A stretch of 64,000 nt of DNA from Haliclystus octoradiatus (Eukaryota; Cnidaria; Staurozoa; Stauromedusae; Haliclystidae), in NCBI GenBank assembly GCA_916610825.1, contig OU744448.1, forward strand, positions 7,736,650 to 7,800,649, read 5' to 3'. Each line of letters starts with the position of its first letter. The stretch's first letter is position 1. The notes beneath the pieces are model-generated. The model was given only the letters and a program-made list of their open reading frames with translations, did no database searches and was not told where the DNA came from. Below are positions 34,973-53,500 of the stretch, in pieces. Position numbers and translations under genes: made by a program.

Positions 34973-37387
34973 TTAATAGTATGTGTTTTTAACTTGTGCT
35001 ACACATGCAAGCTGTTTCTCAACCGGAGGAGATTTACAACGACCTCGTTTCCAACAATCATATAAGGCTTTCGCTTGTAATTGCCCACTACGATATCCAC
35101 CTTGAATGTAACCAAAATCATTGCTATTGGTTACAGCTTCACCAGCGAACCATATCTTGTTATTGATTGGTGCTTTCATTGATTCAAAGTCACGTGTGTC
35201 GATACCAGAAATAGGAGCTGAGTATGCACCTTGAAAATGAGGATTACTCTCCCATGAATTACGGAGGATTTCTGTGGGTGACAAAACACACAGACGATAA
35301 GCAAATATGAGGTATATAGATGAATGAAGCTGAATGAATATGATGAATATCAGATGTGTTGTGGTCGTCTATATTTTCAACTCAACAACACGGGGATTGT
35401 ATTTTGGTTCCTAATAAGAAACGCGGTGCCCAGTAAGAGATATTTTGCCTGATGTCGAATAAGCTATAGTCATGAATCGAAATTGACTTGACACACAAAC
35501 AAAACACATAAAAAGAAAAACCCTGTTTCATTCCTATCAAAAGGAAAGGATAGAAATGAAAAACACAAAAGATACAATCTAGCTGTAGTACCAGTCCTCA
35601 TAATTTACTTACCAATCGGTTTTGGAATTGAATTTCCATAGACTCGTTTTAAAGCAGACATTATATGATCTATTACTTCAGCATCAGTAAGAAGCTCAAT
35701 CCTTTGACAGTCTTTATGGGTGATAGTAGACAATAAAATATGTTTGTTTGGAGCCAATGTTGGCCGATCAAAGCTTTGAAAGTGCATAGCCTCCCCAGGT
35801 GACTGGTGAGCCAAAAGTATGTAATTAGCATCGTCCCAGAATCTTTTTGGAAAACGCATAAAAACTTTACAATAGGATGACATTGGTACAAGACTAAATG
35901 CACTTCGCATCCAAAGGGGCAAACGTGGTACAAATTGTATGCCATTATTATTAATTACACCAGCACTCACTGTTATAAGTAAATTATCAGCTGTGTATAT
36001 ACTACCATCGCTCGTATGAACATAAACAAGATTTTTAGAGTAATCAATTTTTGATACTTCTTTATTTAATTTGATTTTACTTCTAAATGGTGCTGCCAGA
36101 ATTTGTGGGATATGGTCCATTCCTCTAGGATCTGTTACGATAGCATCTTTTCCTGCTCCTGTTACACCATAGGCTCTTGAGCTAATCATTTCTGGTGGTA
36201 CACCATTTTCAAAATCAACCATGAAAAATTCAATGGCTTTTTGAACTGATGTCAGGGGCTGCCATCCGGCTGAATTTAAAGCTGCCCGTAAAGATGTGTC
36301 CGATAAACCACGAGCCATACGATTTGATGTTATATCATCAACGAGGTTTACTGCGTCATTGAAATGGGCTTTGGTTGCTTTCCAGTTATTGTATTTCTTT
36401 CCAGTTAAGGCATCCCTATGGATAATAATGATAGACAGATTTAAATTAATATAGTCGTTTGATTTTCTTTTCGTCACATTAGTGCATTAACCGTTTCCCT
36501 TCCTTAGGTAAAGAGAAGCCAGGTCGGAGTTTTGTCTGAGGCTATCGTCAGTTTCTTAGTTGCTTTTCACAAGAGAAAGTATTCGGCATAATTCTATTAT
36601 CGGAATCCGGAATTATCCAGAATTGTCCCAAATCAAAACAATGAAACTTCAAGTAGATATAATTCTCATGGATTGTTTTATTCAATATGCAATATAAAGC
36701 AATGTAAATATAATTTTACAATTTTAACCAAATTTCCCCCTTATTGATAGATTTTGCATAATAAAAATGATGAATTGAAAAAAAAGTAATTCTAGACTAT
36801 ATTCAGGAACGATGGTGAACTAACATTTATGGTGATCTGAAGTAACATTTTTTTATCGTTCACGGAATCAATCAATCAAGAGACCCCACCCGTTTACTAC
36901 TGTTTCTTCGCCTAATTCCCGTTGCCACTTGAAATATGAATCTATAATGATATGAAAACTCTACGATTTTAATGAAAGCAACACGCAGGCATAATTATTT
37001 AAAGAGTAATATTATGAAAATGGAGGATAAAAATTACAGATATATTTTTTCATCCTACCTGACAACTACATCATAATAATTATCAAAATGAACCTTTAAT
37101 TTCTCTTTCTGTGCCATTGGCCAAATAGGTTGATATGGGCTAAGATGATGTATCCATCCGGCCCCCAAAGGTAATTTTACACCAGCCATAACTTCACCAA
37201 GAATTCGACCACCAATCCGATTTTCAGCTTCAAGTATAACATAATTCTTGACGCCATTTTTTTCTAATTGTTCGGCAGCGCCAATACCAGCCATACCGGC
37301 ACCGATAATTATAACATTATTATATTGACGACGTTGCGCAGCGTAAATATGAAGAAAGATACTTAATAGCAACAGGGAAAGCTTCAT
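34973..37387 (-). CDS. Secreted plant-type FAD polyamine oxidase, gene 2 (three exons)
   Basis: Minus-strand exons 37387-37059, 36415-35613, 35271-34973; phases 2 and 1; 476 residues. A signal peptide (MKLSLLLLSIFLHIYAA) is followed by the FAD motif GAGMAG at 29-34 and NRIGGRI. The C-terminal FAD segment IWFAGE starts at 417, then GYIQGGYRSG. Catalytic-site equivalents of maize PAO: Lys293 for Lys300 (YCK), Glu179 for Glu170 (DFE), His80 for Glu62 (GWIH). The middle exon has exactly the same length (803 nt) as in gene 1 and shared blocks such as HFQSFDRPTLAP, so this is a paralogue by inverted duplication. The expected product is an extracellular hydrogen-peroxide-producing polyamine oxidase. 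The introns are short (under 700 bp), unlike the expanded intron 2 of gene 1. The upstream in-frame stretch lacks an ATG, so 37387 is the natural start. Confidence 0.88.
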
Positions 37388-39104
37388 AGCGGCAGCGCAA
37401 ACTATCAAGAGATCAACTCTAAAAATTGAGATGAAGCAGATTTTGAAATTTATAAGAATCGAAATGTTTAAGTTTCAAGTACTTTTCTTGAATAAAATAT
37501 AGTTTTTTAATACAACTCCTCAGGAAAACATTGGAGATATCAAAAGAAATTGAGCAGGTGAGTAAATATATACAGTCAATATGATATTTTAAATATCATT
37601 ATCATTAAATAATGGAAGTCAATTAATGGAATATACAGTTGGAGGCCTATATGACTGGGACACATTTCATTTTATTCCGTGCACAAATGTTACTTCAGAA
37701 TGGGTTTTGGAAATTTTTTGGTAAATCATCCGTGGAAGCCTCTGAAGATAACGACGATCAGTTTCACTTTTAAAATAATTAAACAGCTTCGCACCCAGTA
37801 CGCATCCAAGCATATCTTCAATTATTTCCATTTACAAACCACAAAGAACACTGAAATATCTAATTTAAGTCGTCTGATTATTGCATAATTAAAATGAAAC
37901 TCTGAGCTATGGAAATGGTTCTTGCCTCATTATATTGAACAAGTCTCAGTTTGAGCCTCTAATCTTCAGCTAGTATTAGAAACCAGAATACAAACTATAT
38001 AGATAGGTATGGGTATGGAGCATGCATTCAGACATTCTGTTTCATGGAACATATTCTATGGTAAAACGGCATTAGATCTATCATCTATATTGACATCACG
38101 GTCATGATATGCCATTGCTGATTTGCTGAGTCATTTTCTTACTGACACTAAAATAGACTGTATATAATACAGTATGAAACAAATATATTTATCAGATTTA
38201 TAGTCTCTATTTTTACCACTCGCAGAGCCTCGCTTGTACGATTCATGTTACGGCACAACTCGTCAATAAAATCCTTAGGGAAGCAATAACCTCGAAGTAA
38301 TCTCTATAACTTCCATTGTAGCTAGACAGAAATTCAAATGAGCATCTGGTTCGTTCAAATTTATCAAAACATCAGAATATGATATTCTAAACCAGGAATA
38401 ATAGCTACACATTGATATTTTGCAAAGCATTGCGAGGAAAATAGCTTTAAAAGTTGTATTAAATAACATAACCATCAAACTTACATCAAACTTTATCCCG
38501 GCCCTCCCCCTGTATGACGAACACATGGAATTACCCTCAGGGATATACAATAAATATAGATTGGTGTTCATCCTACGTTCTCATCATTTATGATTAGATA
38601 ATACTATATAACATAACACATTGAAAAAGCATAACATATGGAATCAAAATTCGTTCATGTATTAACGGTTGCAAATATTATTTAGTTGTTTATTTAAATT
38701 CAAACAACAATTCAATGTTTGTTAATTTTTAATTTTTTGTCTTACTAAAAAATTACTATGTCGCATTTCTTAAAATAAATTATCAATGCAAATATAATTA
38801 TGTCATATTCATTTTATTTTGTAAAAGATAATTTTATAATTAACTATAATTAATCATCTGTTGAATTCTATTTAATCAAACTGAAATTTACATTCATCGT
38901 ATTATCAAAAGGAACGAGGTTAACCAATTAAATAAAACGGTAACTTAAACCCAACCAATATCAAATATATACCACGTGATCATTATAATCGTTCCTCGAT
39001 CCTCGTCAGGTTTTAGCCCTAGGTAGATCTGTCAACTATGTTACAATGAAAGTCGTAAGTAGTAAGTTTTGACTGTGTGTGTTATTTAAGCAAGACAGCC
39101 AGTT
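37388..39104. other. Gap between oxidase gene 2 and SH2D4, no gene seen
   Basis: Should contain the oxidase gene 2 promoter and the SH2D4 3' UTR, both on the minus strand. Open frames 37679-37888 (+) and 38275-38571 (-) have no recognisable family. 38590-38960 is very AT-rich. Confidence 0.45.
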
Positions 39105-45484
<6,380 letters not shown>

Positions 45485-45663
45485 CTGTGAACCATGTATA
45501 TAACAGCCAGCTATGAGGGCCAGATAAATTGACCACTGTGTGTAGGTGGCCTTTATATACAGGGTTGATTGATAACATAGAGAATACTATTTTAGATATT
45601 GTAAAGGACCACTATAGAAAGGTGGCGTATGTATAGAGGTGACCATTCTAACAGATTTCACTG
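45485..45663. repeat. TIR element, CTGTGAAC/CAGTGAAA termini, TA-flanked
   Basis: The left end TA-CTGTGAACCATGTATATAA and the right end CAGATTTCACTG-TA are inverted, and TA is present on both sides. 179 bp, non-coding. Relatives are at 40062-40143, 53292-53419 and 60569-61595. Confidence 0.7.
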
Positions 45664-46315
45664 TAGTAGGCCTATGTCCAAATTTAAAAATGGAATACCT
45701 AACATTTCAGTTTATCCCGAATTTTGGAATGACCATTATCTTTGTGTGCATGGCAATAATTGCAGGTACAGAAGAAAATTAGTTTTTCAGCAAATATAAA
45801 TCAAAAAGGAATTAGCAAATGTTTATACTACAGTAGTTTTGAAAGATTTACTTTGACACCGATAGACAATCATGTTAATGATAGTGCAACTGTAAATTGT
45901 TAGCCTATAACACCTGCATAAGAAAATGTTGCAGTTCTCGATGCTAACTTTTTCTCTAGCAATCTGGGATCTAGGATCTCAGGATCCTTACTTTTGTCAG
46001 ACTCTGCTAACAACTAAATCATTGACGGTAGCAATATAATCTTAGTTTTATCATCTGGTATCAGGGACAGAGCTTAAATTTGAGTGATATCTAAAGCCTA
46101 TGATGTATGTGAAGACCTACAATTAAGGAGTTTATAATTGTAATGATTATTGAGGAACTCAGTTTAGTAATTTTCATGCTTGAATTTAGAGATTTCATGT
46201 TTTATGCAAATAAATTACTGATACTTTATGTTTAACAGTAGTTACAATTGATTTCTTTCTGTAAACCAACATAGCCGAATCATAAAAAATTGAAAATCAA
46301 AACTTTTACCACAAC

Positions 46316-46598
46316 TTTTGTACTAAGTGCCTTGATTACTTTGCCAACTTTTTTTGATAAACGGAATAGTATTTTTGAGAAATAAGCATTTGAAAACGGA
46401 GAATGAAAGTTAAATGACGTCATACTGTAAAAATTCCTATCACAAAGAGTGAGCGTGTTAAGATCATCACAATTATCAAGCATTCCTTCGTAAGAAGCAT
46501 CGTGTTGCTGTTCTCACTCTTGTAAATGCTTATTTTTCAAAAGTCTTATCTGTTTATCGAAAAAATGTGGCAAAGTAATCAAGGCAGTTGGTACAATA
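46316..46598. repeat. MITE with about 70-bp inverted arms
   Basis: The left arm contains GTACTAAGTGCCTTGATTAC, TTTGCCA and GATAAAC...AAATAAGCATTT. The right arm has AAATGCTTATTTTTC, GTTTATCGAAAAAA and GCAAAGTAATCAAGGCAGTT ending GGTAC. The middle holds a TGACGTCA site. No transposase frame. Confidence 0.75.
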
Positions 46599-47849
46599 AG
46601 TCAAGGTAAAAATTTGAATTTCAATTTTTTATGAGTCAATCCTATCGTGAAAATCCACCGCCTCACACCTATTATATATTTATATTGTTTAACATCTGTT
46701 TCACTTTACCTTTAGAAGATTTTAAAATGTTCATGCATCTTGCCATATGCACCTGCCAAGAAGTTATATTAATTTGTATGCTTGAGGTATACACTGTGTT
46801 TAAATTAATTTTAGTTTTAGTATTCATTACTTTAATGAAATTATTTACTTTAGATGTCACATTTTGATCTTACTTTGATTTTAATATACTTTATTTTCAA
46901 AGATGTAACAATTACATATACGATTATTTCTTATGCATTTAATAATAATTTTAAAAATTATTCTTAATTACATTATACATTTCAATTCTTTTCGATGGGA
47001 ATGTCATGTTTATTTGTGTACTAATGCAGATGAGCAACATTTAATTCTAACAATCTTTCAAATCTAACGATGGTCAAAGAAGAATTTTAAATATTCAAAT
47101 TTGGTTATGCTTTGCAACGATCTCAGACGGTACACCATGTCATTCAATCATTTGATCGCTATAAGAATAAATTGTGTCACAAAGTCAAAAATTAAAAGGA
47201 GTTAAGTACATAGTAGCCTGTGTTACAAACCCAAAACATTTAAAAATGTTAGGGTCTGTGCATTACAGCCTTTTGTCTAGTTTTGGGGCGTATTCAATTT
47301 GTTTAAGCATGCATAAATTAGTCATGCTACACCAGACCGACACATCTTCATTTTCAAAATGGACGATGGTGATGGAAACATCGCAAAAGTATATATTTGT
47401 GTCATTTGTTCACTTCGCCAAAGTCTCGTGAGGACTACAATTTAGTCAAGAAATGTAAAAAGGTAAAATTAAAAAAAAAATTATTTCCAGTCTTTCCTTC
47501 AATGTTGATAGTATCAATTTGATACAACAATGAGTAGATACATTTGTAAGAGATGTCTGTGGGAGCTTGATAAGCTATACAACCATCATTAGAAGTTAAT
47601 TGATATTAAGAGTGAGGCACATAATTCCATCACAAAAATCTCTGGAACATACCAAGTCACACAGCTAGACAAGAAGCCATAGTGCCCAGAACCTAACGTT
47701 AAAATGTTTTGGTTTGTGGCGCAGGCTAGCTAGTTAAGGTCTATATGAGTAAACCGAATACACAGTGTCAGCTATGTCTGCTATCAATTTTGTTCCATTT
47801 TATTTTACCAAAAACCGGGTAAGCTAATAGCTGTTTTCATCGGGGTGGT
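46599..47849. other. Intergenic DNA between SH2D4 and STIM, no gene seen
   Basis: Overlapping frames at 46631-46867 (+), 46672-46860 (-) and 47174-47431 (+) lack any recognisable domain. Confidence 0.4.
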
Positions 47850-47993
47850 TGGTTAATTGATTAGTATTTTTAAAGCGTGTGCGAGTTTAATTGCCAGATG
47901 CCCTTCCTGACGCCAAACCAACAGTGCTTCTGCCAGGGATTGAACACAACCATGCGGGCTGAGGTCCAATACCCTAACTACTACATTGAGGCC
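47850..47993 (-). repeat. tRNA-derived SINE, minus strand
   Basis: On the minus strand from 47993: GGCCTCAATGTAGTAGTTAG (tRNA-like 5' half with A-box resemblance), then TTGTGTTCAATCCCTGG (B-box-like GTTCAATCC). A body with GGCGTCAGGAAGGGCATCTG follows, a phrase I recognise from invertebrate SINE bodies. No clear 3' tail is visible. A SINE is the best explanation; family name not assigned. Confidence 0.5.
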
Positions 47994-50900
47994 TGTAAAT
48001 ATCACATAAACAAACATAACTCATTGTGGAAGATCATAATGAATTTGAAAGAGTTACTGCAGTTTGTGTTTTATTTGGCTAATTTATTTTAATTAATTAA
48101 TCGTGTATGTAGCTGTTTTGCCATAGTTGTAATGAAGAATTTCGTTACTATCAGCAACGGAAAACAACAACTTATTTCCCGCTCTCGGAGGGAAATAATT
48201 GATTTAATTACGTCACGTTACCAGCAATCAACCAATCACAAACATTGTTAAAATCATGAAAATACTAACATCGCTTATAAGCGTAGATCCAACTTTGTCC
48301 ATGAATGTGTTCATGTCTGTTGTCTGTCCCCTAAATAAAGTAGGTCCACGCCAGCCTAGTGGAGCCAGGATCATGACTTGCTCAAACAAATCAGAAAGTA
48401 AAAGATTTGATAAATAAATCGGTGGACATCCACCCATATAACGCACATCCTTTTCAAACTTTTTTTTTGCGGACCATAAAAATTCGATATATAGCCTTTC
48501 AATTGAAATTGTCTCTCGATTTGTAAAATTTGACAAAAGCATTCATTTGTAGGCTATTGTTTAGCTTAGCTGGCTTCGAAATCAGAAACATTTTTCTTCA
48601 ACTACACCTTTTCCAAGTGACTTTCAGAAATTTCCAAATGAATTTTTGACCAATATTTACAGGCAACTGCCGGTTTCATGCGTATCTGTCAATCAAGAAG
48701 TTAATGATAACTGCTTTACTTTCCGAAATTTCCAATTCCATTTCTGAAATTTTCAAGTGAAATTGTTGCTATGGGTTCATACATACAAATACACAATGAT
48801 AGCTACTTTTAAATTTCTGAAATTCACTTAAAAAAGGTGTAGATCAATAATATTCTATTTTTAGAATAAATAAATGGCTAAAAGTTAAATTTTTAAATAG
48901 CTTTGTATTTCTCTGTTGGATTCTGATTTAATAAGGGTTTATCTTAATGGTGTAGATATCATTTTAATTCAAATGCTTTGCAGAATCTCCTAATTATAAA
49001 CAGGTTATTCAGCATTGATTGTGTAACGTGGTTCCATAGTTAGCATGTCTGTCTATCATCTGATACTGTGCATCTGACGCTAATTAATAAAAATACATTG
49101 TATTTTCAAAGGCAGCAATATTTTTTTGAAAGATCTAATTGTTTGCATAATCATTTAGCAATTTTAGTTCCTAGTACAGTCTTTAAGTATTTAAACTTTA
49201 TACATAATTCCACGTCAGTATTTATGTACATAAAAAGGCAAGAATTAGAATAAACATGCATATCTCCTAGCAAGAATATCGCTAAGGGAAAAAAGAATAC
49301 GAAAACAACTCACCCTAAATAATTTTTCAAGCGCTTTTCAATGATTTAAATTCATCTGTTTTAATAATAAACCAATCCAATAGAAACTCAACGATAGAAA
49401 ACAGAGAACGAGAAATCCAAGACTAAAGGTAACTAAACAGCATAGTGAATTACTGTGCATTACAGATGTAGACAATCATCAATGATTATTGGTAGGAAAA
49501 ACTACGTGAAATCTAAAAAGAGGAAAATAATACGAAACGGTTCAATAACGATATATTATTATCTACACACGAAAAGCGCTATGAGTCAGTTTTGTTGCTA
49601 TGGGTTCATACATACAAATACACAATGATAACTACTTCGTTCAGTCTTGATTTATATTAATCATTAATTCATTAGGCCTATACGAAAAACATTATCAAAT
49701 AAATTGGGCTGTTCAAAGCGTGAAGAAGTTTCATTTCTTCAACAGACTGGTGCATTGCCATAGATTGGTAAACAAAGAATCGGTTATTGGTTAAATTAGG
49801 CTATTCTGAATTCAATTTGTCAACTGATTAGATATATCAGATATCAATAAAACATTTTCAATGATAGCAGAGAAAATATATATTTCACTTTGATAAAACA
49901 GAAGGAAATGCAATAGAAATACAACTAACATTTGCACTTCCGCGCCTTGAACAAATCTGTGCCTACATCTTACCTTTCGTTGTAAAAACTTGCAATAAAT
50001 ACTCAAATCAATGGTGTTCTAAATCCAAGAAATCCTTTAGAATAACAAAAAGATCTAAAAACCATTTCCAACAAAGTCTCTAGCAAAGGGAATATCACAG
50101 ACCCTGTATTATCGTATAAAGTTTATGTTTTTGTAAGATTAAATTTCTCCGTCCACGCGATTTTGGGGCCGTGGTGGGTCATTCTGTTTTTGTTGCTGTT
50201 CCTTCTGCAGGATGACGAGTGGTAACATTAGTTCACAGCGATAGTACATGCAAAAAGTTAGGCTACGTCACGCAGTGCCTTTATATGTTTTGAAAGGGGA
50301 AGTTGACTAGTATCACCATGAATTAGGATTAAGCTTGATAACTTCAAATCGAGGTAAAATTGGTTTGTTGCGGGTTTGTTTAATCAGAGCTCAATGGCTG
50401 AAAATGATCACACGGCCACAAATGATCGCAAACGAACTTCATAAATCTGATAAAATGGTATCTTTATATAAACTACGAATATAAGAACAGTGTCAGACAT
50501 GAGACATCATCAAACAAAATGTATAACGAAGAAGAACGAAATACATCCGCGCAAAAATTAAGCATGAGACAAATAACAGTTTGTGTAATGTTTATGCCTT
50601 TCGCCCCTCCGCAAAGGCCCCTTGCTCCTGCCCCATAAATTTTATAGCCTTAAATTGCCAATTTGCTTGTTCTGTTATGTATCTTATGCTAAACTAGCGA
50701 ACTTATCATTTTCAACAGAGGTTCATATTTATTCACGAACACTGAGAAATTTCATAGAAATACTGTCTGCATGACAAACGAGAATGAGAATTTGAGGCCC
50801 GCGGCATCTTCTTGGCATTTCCTATTTCACAAAGTGAATCGCAGCATGGGGTAGTTAGTCAATTATTCACAATTCAATTCAATTATTCATTCGGATCAAG

Positions 50901-51034
50901 TTCGGATTGGCTTTTACGTTGATATGTTGAATAATTTGATCAAAAATAACATTTTTTATAACGCAAAACTTACAAAAACGTTCTAAACGAAAACTTGTAA
51001 TAATAAAAAAAATAAACCTATATTGGTTGTGCAA
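47994..51034. other. Intergenic DNA, one unexplained open frame
   Basis: A 104-codon minus-strand frame at 48228-48542 includes YMGGCPPIYLSNLLLSD; I do not recognise it and it has no splice-phased partners. A 30-base phrase (GCTATGGGTTCATACATACA and following) occurs at 48769-48800 and 49599-49630, showing local duplication. Otherwise nothing could be supported. Confidence 0.35.
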
Positions 51035-51120
51035 GCCCGTGTGGTGCAATGGACTAGCGCGTTGGACTTCTAATTCAAAGGTTGAGGGTTCGACTAAGTT
51101 CGACTCTCCCTTCACGGGTG
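51035..51120 (+). tRNA. tRNA-Arg(UCU)-like gene or pseudogene with disrupted T-arm
   Basis: The acceptor GCCCGTG pairs with CACGGGT (G-U at the end) and a G discriminator follows. The D-arm is GTGC/GCGC with an AATGGACTA loop. The anticodon stem TTGGA/TTCAA encloses loop CTTCTAA, giving anticodon TCT (Arg). The variable region is AGGTT. The T-arm is abnormal: TTCGACT is duplicated as TTCGACTAAGTTCGACT and two extra T lie before the acceptor strand, for 86 nt in all. A pol III-type TTTT stop follows at about 51127. No intron. It could be a pseudogene, a tRNA-derived repeat, or an odd functional tRNA; pseudogene is most likely. Confidence 0.6.
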
Positions 51121-51406
51121 TTTAGTTTTCCTTCTTTTCCTCACGGCTGTTAGATCATGCTCCCAGACAAAAGTAAGCTCAACATAACTACCCTCTCAGT
51201 TAAAACCAGTATTTGACATGCGTGGTCGTTGTGTACAGGAGATTGACAAATGGTAGTCGCTAGAAGTAGTCAGAGTAAATAAATTTTCAAGATCACAATA
51301 TTTTAATATTTCAAACTATTTTGCATTCAGTAATAAATCTAGTAACCATTTAATAATAATTTAATCTACATTCAAATGAGTCACATTATGACTTCAAAAA
51401 AAATTA

Positions 51407-53458
51407 TTATTTTGATTTAAATTTTGACATCAAAGAAGATCTTTTTAAAGATCCTGTTCGCGATGATATTGAATCATCAGAATTTTCTCTTTTTGGTTCA
51501 TCATTTGACTTACGTGATAAAAACGTCTTTATCTTATTTCTTTTACTACGCTTAATCACATTAACATCCTTAGGCGTGGATACATTATTATCCTCCGTTA
51601 TGGATGATGCATTAATATCCTCTATTATGGATACATTAATATCCTCTGTTGTGGATACACTACTTGACGAACTAATATTTTCCTCCTGAGTTCCAGAATT
51701 AATATCTGCTAATGTTGATTGATTGGTGTTACTACTAACACACCATGTATTCCTGTTGGATTTATATTGTGATGTCACAGTATCACCAGTAGTTGCTCTT
51801 GCTTTAATTAACGCATCATCCGATTGTGATGTGTCACCTTGAGATTGATTATTTTGCTTTGTTAACAATCTACGTTCAACACGACTTAATGATCCAACAT
51901 GTGATTTACTTAAACTGTTATTTGATCCAAAATCGCTTTCACTACTTTCAACTGGACAAGATAATACTCTTTGGATATTTACATCATTTGGTCCAGTCCG
52001 ATTAGACACATCTTCAATTGGATTTATTGTAGCTATGCCAACAGCATTACCACATGCTGCCAATGCTTGAGATATTGAACTCCGTCTAATTGACGAGTTA
52101 GGTGGTTCAAGCCTCAAATTATTATTTGCAATATTGTCATTTACAATTTGAAAGCCACATTGTAATTCGATCTGTTGCCATCGATGCTGTCTTTCTTGCA
52201 AGTCATTTGTTAGTTCAGCCAGAGCACTTCTGTAATCGTAAAGAGAATGATAAGAGTTTAAATAAATATAATGAAAATGAAACGTTCATAGCCTAGATCG
52301 CAATTTAACTTAGAACACTTACAAAACTTGATTATCCATTCATTTTTTTTTTTTAAACACAGAGGGATTGAAAAAAGGAATTTGAGTTTATAATCCGGGT
52401 TTATAATCCAATAATGAACAAATGGTTGATCAAAATCTTAGACAAACTCTAATTTTACTCAATGGATCCTACAGGAATCTAGGCTTGTACGATTTTTAAG
52501 CAATTAGAACGAAAAAAGCACTTGCATATCGTAAAGCAGCTAGTTCTATTATACAATTATGGGGATAGCCGATTGGAATAAAACTAGAGATTTTTGAAGT
52601 TACACTTCATTAGAATAACAAAACCAATATTTCATGAATTATTGAATGATTTGAAATTCTTACCTGGCATTGAGGATCTTATGGTCAACCTCGTCGATCG
52701 ATTGACCTTGAGCCAAACGGAATGAGCCAAGAAGACTGCTGCGTTTTTTGTTGATCTTATCACACTAAAATTGAAAAATCAGTTAGGAAATCAAGTTATG
52801 GCTTAGACAGTATACAGTCCCACCAATCACTAGGGGGTCATTCATAAAGTATGTACTCTGTAAATGTTCCAGTATTTGACACCCATCCGCCTTTATGCAG
52901 TTGCACATCATCACCATCATTTATTCAGAACCTTTAAGTTATACATAACTTTTTTTCAAAGGACTGATAAGCTGATTTATAAAGGTGATTGCTATAGCAC
53001 GTTTGCACGCTTTTAGATCATCCACTTCTGCGCATGCACTGACAATTTTTGCACCCCCCGCAATTTAACAAATTTAGTTTTGTTGAGTTAATGTATATAC
53101 GAGTGCAACCTTTTTTTTTTAATAACTTTATTACCATGCTATATCGGAGTCAAACAACTTTTTGTAATCAATTTATGTAAATCTGGACAGTGGTCATCAA
53201 ATCAAGAAGAGGCTAGTTGACAATTGTTATTCATAATCATACCACATCAGACAGGGTACATTAAAATGAAACACATTGGATTCTTCTGATACTGTGAAAC
53301 CTGCATATAACAAGCACCTATAATATCTTGATACATTGACCATTATACCCAGGTGACTTTTATACAAATGGCTTAATTCAATAGAACCAGCCCTGTATAA
53401 TGCTATTTACATTTCACTGGAGTGGTTACTAATAACTATAGACAGGTGTCCACTATAT

Positions 53459-53500
<42 letters not shown>

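Noticed and set aside
48228-48542. 104-codon minus-strand frame as a gene
   Set aside because: No recognisable family, no splice context and no start-context support. Kept only as a remark.
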